From Chloroflexota bacterium (GTDB lineage: Bacteria > Chloroflexota > Limnocylindria > Limnocylindrales > CSP1-4), in NCBI GenBank assembly GCA_015661135.1, contig JACVXW010000071.1, positions 1-11,517 of the forward strand: 11,517 nt of DNA, written 5' to 3'. Position numbers and translations under genes: made by a program. Below are positions 1 to 6,117 of this stretch, one piece after another (the stretch's first letter is position 1; each line of letters starts with the position of its first letter). The notes under the pieces are model-generated. The model did no database searches. It had not been told where the DNA came from and saw nothing but the letters and a program-made list of their open reading frames with translations.

Positions 1-643
1 GGGCCTGGTCGTGACCGAGGTCGGCGGCGACGTCGTCGCCGTTGAAGTCACGCGGATGGACGGCAAGGAGGACTTCATCCTCACCGGCCAGCTCGGCGAG
101 GTCATGCGCGAATCCGCCCGGGCCGGCCTGTCGTGGATTCGGACCCACGCCGACTCCCTCGGCATCGCCCGGGAGACGTTCGAGAAGCAGACGCTCCACA
201 TCCACGTTCCGGCCGGCGGCATCCCCAAGGACGGGCCCTCGGCCGGGATCACGATGGCCACGGCGATGGTCTCGGCCTTTACCGGCATCCCCGTCCGGCG
301 CGACCTCGCGATGACCGGCGAGATCACCCTCCGGGGTCGAGTCCTGCCGATCGGCGGGCTCAAGAGCAAGATCCTCGCGGCCCACCTCTCGGGCGCGAAG
401 ATGGTGATCCTGCCGAAGAAGAACGAGAAGGACCTCCGAGACATCCCGGACGAGATCCGGAAGTCGATCAAGCTCGTCCTCGTCGACTCGATGGACCAGG
501 TGCTCGAGAACGCGCTCCGCCGCCGCCCGAAGCCGCTCGCGACGCCGGCCAAGCCCGCGTCCGGATCCGCCGGACCACGCGGACACGAGACGGTTCGGCC
601 GCCGACGTTCCCGTCCACCGATCAGCCGGCTGTCGTCGTGTGA
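1..643 (+). CDS. lon: Lon ATP-dependent protease, C-terminal proteolytic domain (5' end outside window)
   Basis: This is the end of the Lon protease gene; the reading frame enters at base 2 and the N domain and AAA+ ATPase lie off the left edge. Lon is a cytoplasmic hexamer that unfolds and degrades damaged and regulatory proteins. What remains is the Ser-Lys protease domain. It begins GLVVTEVGGD, has the catalytic serine in PKDGPSAG (codon 239-241) and the catalytic lysine in GGLKSK (second Lys, codon 368-370). The two are 43 residues apart, the same spacing as Ser679 and Lys722 of E. coli Lon. The domain ends near LENALRR. A Pro/Ala/Thr-rich tail of about 40 residues follows, beyond where Lon usually stops, and is probably disordered. 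The GTG at base 11 is internal, not the start. The stop is 22 bases before the DnaJ-like gene, so they are probably co-transcribed. Confidence 0.96.
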   Translation, partial: GLVVTEVGGDVVAVEVTRMDGKEDFILTGQLGEVMRESARAGLSWIRTHADSLGIARETFEKQTLHIHVPAGGIPKDGPSAGITMATAMVSAFTGIPVRRDLAMTGEITLRGRVLPIGGLKSKILAAHLSGAKMVILPKKNEKDLRDIPDEIRKSIKLVLVDSMDQVLENALRRRPKPLATPAKPASGSAGPRGHETVRPPTFPSTDQPAVVV

Positions 644-665
644 CCCGAGGGCCACTGGCCCGCAG

Positions 666-1709
666 ATGATGGACGTTCAGGACTACTACCAGATCCTCGG
701 CGTGCCCCGGACGGCGTCGCCGGCCGAGATCAAGAAGGCATTCCGCAAGCTCGCCCGTGAGCATCACCCCGACAAGAAGCCGGGCGACAAGACGGCGGAA
801 CGGCGATTCAAGGACGTCAGCGAGGCGAACGAGGTCCTGGCCGACCCGGAGAAGCGGTCGAAGTACGACCGGTTCGGGAAGGACTGGGAGGCGTACGAGC
901 GCGCGGCGAAGGCCGGGGCCGGTCGCGCGGGACACGGAGCCCACGCGGGGACCGCCGGAGATCCGTTCGGGCCAGGCGGACCCTTTGCGGGCTACGCCGG
1001 GTACGGCGGGGCGGGGGCTACTGGCGCCGGTGCAGGCGGCAACGTCCGCTATGAGTTCCGGACGGGCGGGCTCGGCGGGACGGGCGCGGGCGGATTCAGC
1101 GACTTCTTCGAGATGCTCTTCGGGAACGGAGCCGCCGGCGCGACGGGCGGGCGCGGGACCGGAGGGTCCGGAATGGCGGGCGCCCGGACGGCCTCGCCCG
1201 CGGTCCTCGCGCCAGTGGAAGCGACCGCGGAGATCTCCCTTGAGGAGTCATTCCACGGCACGGCCCGGCTTGTGGACGTTGCCGGAAAGCGGCTCGAGGT
1301 GACGATCCCCCGCGGCGTCGACACCGGCAGCCGGGTCCGGATCTCCGGCAAGGGGCCCGATGGACGGGACCTGGTCGTCGTCACGCGACTCGCGCCGCAT
1401 GCGGTCTTCACCCGGCGCGGGGCGGATCTCGATCGGGAGGTTGCCGTGACCCTCCGCGAGGCGCTGCTCGGCGGCGAGGTCCCGGTCGCGACGCTGTCGG
1501 GCCGGGTCCTGCTGACGCTCCCGTCCGGGACGCAGCCGGGCAAGACCTTCCGACTGACCGGTCAGGGCATGCCCCGACTCAAGGGCACCGAGCGCGGCGA
1601 CCTGTATGTCCGGGTCCGGATCCTGCTGCCGACGAAGCTCACCGACGAGGCCCGCGAGGCGGCGGCGCACTTCCTTGAGCTCGCAGATCAGCCCGATCCG
1701 CGCGCCTGA
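666..1709 (+). CDS. dnaJ: Class B J-domain co-chaperone (DnaJ/CbpA-like, no zinc finger)
   Basis: This 347-residue Hsp40 co-chaperone should deliver substrates to DnaK and stimulate its ATPase through the J domain. The J domain spans about residues 5-72, with the HPD motif at 34-36 and an ending of KYDRFGKDW. A long Gly/Ala-rich linker (about 82-180) is followed by two substrate-binding beta domains (about 182-255 and 256-337), the second containing LPSGTQPGKTFRLTGQGMP. There are no CXXCXGXG repeats, and the protein contains no cysteine at all. It is therefore class B (CbpA-like) rather than classical zinc-finger DnaJ; the symbol is used loosely. Two adjacent ATG codons (666 and 669) are possible starts; GAGGG at 647-651 is the only SD-like sequence and is rather far upstream. 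It lies between lon and clpB, which fits a protein-quality-control operon. The DnaK partner is not in this window. Confidence 0.93.
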   Translation: MMDVQDYYQILGVPRTASPAEIKKAFRKLAREHHPDKKPGDKTAERRFKDVSEANEVLADPEKRSKYDRFGKDWEAYERAAKAGAGRAGHGAHAGTAGDPFGPGGPFAGYAGYGGAGATGAGAGGNVRYEFRTGGLGGTGAGGFSDFFEMLFGNGAAGATGGRGTGGSGMAGARTASPAVLAPVEATAEISLEESFHGTARLVDVAGKRLEVTIPRGVDTGSRVRISGKGPDGRDLVVVTRLAPHAVFTRRGADLDREVAVTLREALLGGEVPVATLSGRVLLTLPSGTQPGKTFRLTGQGMPRLKGTERGDLYVRVRILLPTKLTDEAREAAAHFLELADQPDPRA

Positions 1710-1734
1710 CCGGCAGCTCAACGCCAGACGACCC

Positions 1735-1740
1735 AGGGGA
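1735..1740 (+). promoter_or_regulatory. Ribosome binding site of clpB
   Basis: AGGGGA ends 8 bases before the ATG at 1749, within the 39-base gap after the DnaJ-like stop. It supports that ATG as the clpB start. No promoter or heat-shock operator is evident in the gap. Confidence 0.6.
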
Positions 1741-1748
1741 CGCCGAAC

Positions 1749-4517
1749 ATGCAGCTCGATCGCTTCACCGAGAAGGCCCAGGAGGCGGTGCTCGCCGCCC
1801 AGCAGCTCGCCACGCGACTGGAAAGCCCCGTGCTGGACGCGGAGCACCTGCTCGCCGCACTGGTCGAACCGGATGACGGTGTTCCAGCCGAGACACTCCG
1901 TCGCCTCGGGGTGGACCTGCCGGCGTTCCGCGGGGAGCTTGCTGCCGTGCTGGCCCGGCGGGCAAGGATCCAGGGCGGCTCCCTCGCGCTGGACCCACGG
2001 GCGAAGCGCGTCGTGGACCGGGCCCAGGAGGAGGCGCGCCGCCTGGGTGACGAGTACACCTCCACCGAACATCTCCTGCTCGGTGCCGCCGAGGTTGGCG
2101 GCGAGGGCCAGAAGCTGCTTGACGGTCACGGCGCCAGCCGGGAGGCGATCCTCGGCGCGCTGACCTCGGTCCGGGGCGGACAGCGGGTGACCTCGCCCAA
2201 CCCGGAGGGCACCTACCAGGCCCTGGAGAAATACGGACGGGATCTCACCGCGGAGGCGCGCGCCGGCCGACTGGACCCGGTCATCGGGCGGGACGAAGAG
2301 ATTCGGCGGGTCATGCAGGTCCTGTCCCGCCGGACGAAGAACAACCCGGTCCTGATCGGCGAACCGGGCGTCGGCAAGACGGCGATCGCCGAGGGCCTCG
2401 CCCAGCGGATCGTCCGCGGTGACGTGCCCGAGGGCCTGAAGGACAAGCGGGTGGTCTCGCTCGACCTCGGTGCCGTCATCGCCGGGGCAAAGTTCCGGGG
2501 CGAGTTCGAGGAGCGTCTCAAGGCCGTTCTCAAGGAGATCAAGGATGCGGAAGGCACGATCGTCCTCTTCATCGACGAGCTCCACACGGTCGTCGGCGCC
2601 GGCGCGGCCGAGGGCGCCATGGATGCCTCGAACCTCCTGAAGCCGATGCTCGCCCGGGGCGAACTCCACACGATCGGGGCGACAACCCTCGACGAGTACC
2701 GCAAGCACATCGAGAAGGACGCCGCCCTGGAGCGGCGTTTCCAGCCCGTCGTCGTGGATCAGCCGACGGTCGAGGAGACGATCTCGATCCTGCGCGGGCT
2801 GCGAGAGCGCTACGAGGTCCATCACGGCGTCCGGATCACCGATTCGGCACTCGTCGCCGCGGCGACCCTGTCCAACCGCTACATCACCGAGCGGTTCCTG
2901 CCGGACAAGGCGATCGACCTCGTGGACGAGGCGGCGTCACGGTTGCGCATGGAAATCGACTCGATGCCGATCGAGCTGGACGAGCTCGAGCGGCGCCGGA
3001 TCCAGCTCGAGATCGAGCGCGAGGCGCTCCGCAAGGAGACCGACGATGCCTCGAAGGCCCGCCTCGAGGCGCTCGAGAAGGAGCTGGCCGAGATCGGTGA
3101 GACCGGCGGCGCCATGAAGCAGCGCTGGGAGGCCGAGAAGACGGCCATCGGCGACATGCGGGCCACGAAGGCGGAACTCGAGAGCCTGGCCGTCCGGATC
3201 GAGCAGGCCGAGCGCGAGGCGGACTACGAGCGGGCCGCCCAGCTGAAGTACGGCACCCAGCGTGAGCTGAACGAGCGGTTCCGGACCGAGGAGGCGGCCC
3301 TCGCCGCGCTCCAGGGGCCGGGTTCCCTGCTCAAGGAGGAGGTCACGGCGGACGATATCGCCGAGATCGTCGGCGCGTGGACCGGCATTCCGGTCACGAA
3401 GCTCATGGAGGGCGAGACCGCCCGGCTCAGCCGGATGGAGGACCGCCTGCACGAGCGGGTCATCGGCCAGGACGAGGCGATCGCGGCGGTGGCCGATGCA
3501 GTTCGCCGGTCTCGGGCCGGGCTCAAGGATCCGCGCCGGCCGATCGGGTCGTTCCTGTTCCTTGGGCCCACCGGCGTTGGCAAGACCGAGCTGGCACGGG
3601 CCCTCGCAGCGTTCATGTTTGACGACGAGGCGGCGATGGTCCGGCTGGACATGAGCGAGTACATGGAGAAGTTCACCGTCTCGCGGCTCGTCGGCGCACC
3701 GCCCGGCTACGTCGGCTACGACGAGGGCGGACAGCTGACCGAAGCGGTTCGACGCCGGCCCTACCAGGTCGTCCTGCTCGACGAGATCGAGAAGGCCCAC
3801 CCGGATGTCTTCAACGTCCTCCTCCAGGTCCTCGACGACGGGCGCCTGACCGACGGCCAGGGCCGGACCGTGGACTTCCGGAACACCGTCGTGATCATGA
3901 CCAGCAACGTCGGCTCGGGAGTCATCCTCGGCGAGGCCGCGCGAGCGGACGACCCGTCGGCCTACGAAGCGATGAAGCGGCAGGTCACGGACGCCCTGCG
4001 GCTCCAGTTCCGGCCCGAGTTCCTCAACCGGGTGGACGAGGTCATCGTCTTCCACGCCCTCACCGACGCCCACCTGGCCGCCATCGTGGACCTGCTGATC
4101 CTCGACCTGCGGGCGCGCCTCGCCGGCCAGGACCTCGCCCTCGAGGTGACGCCGGCGGCCCGGGCCCTGATCGCCCGGGAGGGCCACGACCCGGCGTTCG
4201 GGGCGCGGCCGCTCAAGCGGACGATTCAGCGGCTCGTCGAAAACCCGTTCGCCCGGGCGCTCATCGAGGGCCGCTTCAAGGCCGGCGACACGATCGTGGC
4301 GGACGCGGACCCGGTGGGGACGACGCTCGTGTTCACGTCCGCCGGTGAGACGGTCGTCACGGATGCCGCCGACCGGCGCGACGCGCGGTCGCGTCATGGG
4401 GAGGACGAGGAGGACACCGTCGGCGCTGGGGCCGGGTCACGACGTGGCCGCCGCCGATCGCCCTTCGATGTCCCCGACATCGAGCCGAAGAAGCCCGACG
4501 AGGGCCTCGTCAACTGA
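1749..4517 (+). CDS. clpB: ClpB protein disaggregase (Hsp100 AAA+ ATPase)
   Basis: ClpB is a hexameric cytoplasmic disaggregase that threads aggregated proteins through its pore, working with DnaK and a J-protein. Visible in order: an N domain (about 1-140); NBD1 with Walker A GEPGVGKT (204-211), pore loop KFRG (248-251) and Walker B IVLFIDE (271-277); the coiled-coil middle domain (about 400-525, full length, which separates ClpB from ClpC and ClpA); NBD2 with GPTGVGKT (606-613), pore loop GYVG (653-656) and VVLLDE (674-679); and the sensor-2 region GARPLKR (818-824). Pore loop 1 has Phe249 where E. coli has Tyr, so an aromatic is kept. At 922 residues it is about 65 longer than E. coli ClpB. 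The excess is mostly a charged tail, about 866-922, with acidic and Arg-rich runs. It lies downstream of lon and a J-protein gene, in the same orientation. Confidence 0.98.
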   Translation: MQLDRFTEKAQEAVLAAQQLATRLESPVLDAEHLLAALVEPDDGVPAETLRRLGVDLPAFRGELAAVLARRARIQGGSLALDPRAKRVVDRAQEEARRLGDEYTSTEHLLLGAAEVGGEGQKLLDGHGASREAILGALTSVRGGQRVTSPNPEGTYQALEKYGRDLTAEARAGRLDPVIGRDEEIRRVMQVLSRRTKNNPVLIGEPGVGKTAIAEGLAQRIVRGDVPEGLKDKRVVSLDLGAVIAGAKFRGEFEERLKAVLKEIKDAEGTIVLFIDELHTVVGAGAAEGAMDASNLLKPMLARGELHTIGATTLDEYRKHIEKDAALERRFQPVVVDQPTVEETISILRGLRERYEVHHGVRITDSALVAAATLSNRYITERFLPDKAIDLVDEAASRLRMEIDSMPIELDELERRRIQLEIEREALRKETDDASKARLEALEKELAEIGETGGAMKQRWEAEKTAIGDMRATKAELESLAVRIEQAEREADYERAAQLKYGTQRELNERFRTEEAALAALQGPGSLLKEEVTADDIAEIVGAWTGIPVTKLMEGETARLSRMEDRLHERVIGQDEAIAAVADAVRRSRAGLKDPRRPIGSFLFLGPTGVGKTELARALAAFMFDDEAAMVRLDMSEYMEKFTVSRLVGAPPGYVGYDEGGQLTEAVRRRPYQVVLLDEIEKAHPDVFNVLLQVLDDGRLTDGQGRTVDFRNTVVIMTSNVGSGVILGEAARADDPSAYEAMKRQVTDALRLQFRPEFLNRVDEVIVFHALTDAHLAAIVDLLILDLRARLAGQDLALEVTPAARALIAREGHDPAFGARPLKRTIQRLVENPFARALIEGRFKAGDTIVADADPVGTTLVFTSAGETVVTDAADRRDARSRHGEDEEDTVGAGAGSRRGRRRSPFDVPDIEPKKPDEGLVN
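2173..2189 (+). promoter_or_regulatory. Possible internal translation start within clpB (short ClpB isoform)
   Basis: Codon 147 of clpB is GTG (2187-2189), preceded by purine-rich GGGGCGGA (2173-2180) with a 6-base spacer. E. coli ClpB makes an N-domain-less form from a GUG at Val149, almost the same place. The site is visible; its use here is inference, and GTG codons are common in GC-rich genes. Confidence 0.3.
4500..4516 (+). promoter_or_regulatory. SD-like GAGGG and CTG overlapping the clpB stop: possible true start of the NUDIX gene
   Basis: GAGGG (4500-4504) lies 9 bases before a CTG (4514-4516) that overlaps the clpB TGA as CTGA. The CTG is in frame with the NUDIX gene, and the codons from 4514 to 4561 read as a plausible N-terminal helix (RYSEVVARLAPFPSA). 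No ATG, GTG or TTG occurs between 4514 and 4562. CTG starts are rare, so this is a proposal. Confidence 0.35.
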
Positions 4518-4561
4518 GGTACTCCGAGGTCGTCGCTCGACTTGCCCCGTTCCCATCGGCC

Positions 4562-5170
4562 TTGCCGGCGCCGCCCGATGCGCTCACCCCGATTCGCGTC
4601 GGCGGCGAACCCTGGAGGGCGCCGACGGAAGGCGAAGCGGCCGCTCGGCCGGCGGCCGTGCTGGTGCTCGTCGCTCCGAACGCGGCCGGCGAAGCGTGCG
4701 TGGTGCTCATCGAACGGCAGAGCTATGACGGCCACCACTCGGGCGAGATCGCGTTCCCCGGCGGCACCGCGGAGGCCGACGACGCCGACGCCGAAGCGAC
4801 TGCCCTGCGGGAGGCGGCCGAGGAGATCGGCCTCGAACCGTCGCGGGTCGGGCTGCGCGTCATCGGGACCCTCGAGCCCTTCTGGATCCCCGTCAGCAAC
4901 TTCGCGGTGACGCCGATCGTCGCCGTTGCGGACCGGCTCCAGTCGTGGCGACTGGACCAGCGCGAAGTGGCGAACGTCGTCGAGGCGCCCCTCGAGCTGT
5001 TCCTGCCGGACGCCCCGATCACGACCCTCGAGCGGGAGGTCCTCGAGTGGCGGATCCGCTACGGCGCCTACGCCCTTGACGGCGTCCCGGGAGCCGGACC
5101 CGGGCTGGCGGTCTGGGGCGCGACGGCCCGCATCCTCGGCCAGCTCGGGGCCATCATCGGCCGCGGCTGA
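4562..5170 (+). CDS. NUDIX hydrolase, CoA pyrophosphatase (NudL/YeaB) type
   Basis: This is a NUDIX phosphohydrolase of about 202 residues, most like the family that cleaves CoA and its derivatives to 3',5'-ADP and phosphopantetheine. Counting from the TTG at 4562, it has the NudL-type signature HHSGEIAFPGG (58-68) and the NUDIX helix REAAEEIGL (83-91), whose glutamates bind divalent metal. The segment between them is long and Asp/Ala-rich, and the first Glu of the generic NUDIX box is not at its usual spacing, which is typical of this subfamily. The substrate is inferred from the family, not visible; another nucleoside diphosphate derivative is possible. The TTG is the first ordinary start but has no ribosome binding site; coding character continues upstream to a CTG overlapping the clpB stop at 4514. 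It follows clpB closely and probably shares its transcript. It converges with the cupin gene after 15 bases. Confidence 0.88.
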   Translation: MPAPPDALTPIRVGGEPWRAPTEGEAAARPAAVLVLVAPNAAGEACVVLIERQSYDGHHSGEIAFPGGTAEADDADAEATALREAAEEIGLEPSRVGLRVIGTLEPFWIPVSNFAVTPIVAVADRLQSWRLDQREVANVVEAPLELFLPDAPITTLEREVLEWRIRYGAYALDGVPGAGPGLAVWGATARILGQLGAIIGRG

Positions 5171-5197
5171 GCGACCGCTGTCGGATCAGAGCGGCTC
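5169..5197. terminator. Weak hairpin at the convergent NUDIX/cupin ends
   Basis: GAG and CCGCT (5169-5171, 5175-5179) can pair with AGCGG and CTC (5190-5194, 5195-5197) around a 10-base loop, with a 3-base bulge. It spans both stop codons and could act in both directions, but it has no T-run and may be chance in GC-rich DNA. Confidence 0.2.
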
Positions 5198-5656
5198 GCC
5201 CTGGCTGCGATCGTGACGGCCAGGGTCGACGGGTCGGGCCGCGAGGCCGCCCTCGGCCGGGGTTGTTGGCGTTTCGCCCGGCCCGAGGCGCCGCGCGGCA
5301 CCCTCGAGAATCCCGGCCGGCGAGGCGTCGTCCGCCCCGGCGAACTCGACCACGATGGCGCGCATCTGGCCGTGGTCCGTCCACGCCGCGTGGACCACCC
5401 CGGCCGGCCAGAGCACGGCCTCCCCAGCGGCGACCCGCTGGCGCTCGTCGCCGGCGAGGACCCAGCCGCCGCCCTCGATGACCACGAACCAGGTCGTGTT
5501 CGGGTTGGCGTGCGGGGCGATCGAACCACCGCGGGCGAAGGCCAGCTCGGAGATGACCCCGCGACCGTCGGAGTGAAGGACCTGGCCCGTCAGGCCGGTC
5601 GTGCCGGGCGGCCCTTCGGGTCGCCGGTTGCCGACCCCGAAGCGTCGGACTTCGAT
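5186..5656 (-). CDS. Cupin-domain protein with non-canonical start
   Basis: This is a small single-domain cupin of about 156 residues, function unknown. Numbered from the ATC at 5656, it opens IEVRRFGVGNRRPEGPPG, as related cupins I remember do after their initiator Met. Cupin motif 2 is complete: G78, P84, G86, H89 in GEAVLWPAGVVH. Motif 1 is altered: PHANPNTTW keeps His49 but has Asn51 for the second His, and no Glu at the usual metal position. Metal binding may therefore be weak or absent. The tail after about residue 110 is low-complexity. There is no ATG, GTG or TTG between the upstream gene's TAG (5671-5669) and a GTG at 5485. Starting at 5485 would cut the beta-barrel and lose His49. 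AGGGG lies 9 bases before ATC 5656, so I place the start there. It is directly downstream of, and in the same frame as, the membrane protein gene. Confidence 0.75.
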   Translation of the reverse strand: MEVRRFGVGNRRPEGPPGTTGLTGQVLHSDGRGVISELAFARGGSIAPHANPNTTWFVVIEGGGWVLAGDERQRVAAGEAVLWPAGVVHAAWTDHGQMRAIVVEFAGADDASPAGILEGAARRLGPGETPTTPAEGGLAARPVDPGRHDRSQGEPL

Positions 5657-5665
5657 GGGACGGAA

Positions 5666-5670
5666 CCCCT
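5666..5670 (-). promoter_or_regulatory. SD-like sequence before the cupin gene, overlapping the upstream stop
   Basis: Read on the minus strand, AGGGG overlaps the TAG stop of the membrane protein gene and ends 9 bases before ATC 5656. It supports initiation at or near that codon and suggests translational coupling of the two genes. Confidence 0.45.
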
Positions 5671-6097
5671 AGCGCCGCTTCCGGCGCGAGGCGCGGGAGC
5701 GGATCGTCGCCTCCGGGCGGGCCGCCTTTGCGCGGCTCAGGTAGCGCTGCCTGGCGAGCTGGTGTTCGTACGCGTCGAAGAGCGGCGGATACTTCCGAAA
5801 GCGGACCCAGACGAGCGTTCCGAGGCCCGCGGCCATGATCACGAGCACGACCACGAAGTCGAACACGAAGACCGCGCCGGTTGCGAGGAGGAGGAATGTG
5901 ATCAGCCCGGTCCAGAGGAGCCATTCCCACATGTCGGTGTAGAGGCGGTGCCGGTGGAGCGCCCGGGTCCGGACGTTGTACAGCACGATCAGGGCGACGA
6001 GCAGCGCAAGCGACGCGATCCAGATCGGATCGTAGATGTCCGGGAAGTTCGTCCGGGAGAACGGCACGAACAGGTATTCCCAGGGCAGTTTGGTCAC
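5669..6097 (-). CDS. Small three-helix membrane protein of unknown function
   Basis: I do not recognise a family for this 142-residue protein. It begins MTKLPWEYLFVPF and has three hydrophobic segments, about residues 24-42, 57-76 and 77-98. The last two are almost continuous, with an Asp (80) between them. Between segments 1 and 2 is a short basic/histidine-rich loop (RTRALHRHRLYTD). The C-terminal third is hydrophilic and strongly basic, ending SRRKRR, and probably faces the cytoplasm. The GTG start at 6097 follows an in-frame TGA directly and has GAGG 7 bases upstream, so it is well fixed. The gene ends in TAG, and the cupin frame continues in phase immediately after it; the two probably form an operon. 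It diverges from purH with only 20 bases between starts. Confidence 0.8.
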   Translation of the reverse strand: MTKLPWEYLFVPFSRTNFPDIYDPIWIASLALLVALIVLYNVRTRALHRHRLYTDMWEWLLWTGLITFLLLATGAVFVFDFVVVLVIMAAGLGTLVWVRFRKYPPLFDAYEHQLARQRYLSRAKAARPEATIRSRASRRKRR

Positions 6098-6105
6098 TCA
6101 CCGGC

Positions 6106-6117
6106 CTCGCGCGCGAG
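6106..6117. repeat. 12-base perfect palindrome between divergent starts
   Basis: CTCGCGCGCGAG is its own reverse complement and ends at the base before the purH TTG (6118), within the 20 bases separating purH from the divergent membrane protein gene. It could be an operator or a rearrangement scar, or simply arise in GC-rich DNA; it also overlaps the membrane gene's SD. Confidence 0.35.

Noticed and set aside
1225..1260. CTTGAGGAGTCA inside dnaJ as an HspR-like operator
   Set aside because: There is only half a weak match without the inverted partner, and it lies inside coding sequence.
1248..4397. Long open frames on the minus strand opposite dnaJ and clpB (1248-2825 and 2937-4397)
   Set aside because: They mirror strongly conserved plus-strand genes, are Arg/Asp/Gly/Pro-rich with no recognisable motif, and are expected where GC is this high.
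5186..5485. Cupin gene starting at GTG 5485
   Set aside because: This start would remove the first strands and His49 of motif 1, leaving half a barrel, although clear coding sequence continues upstream.
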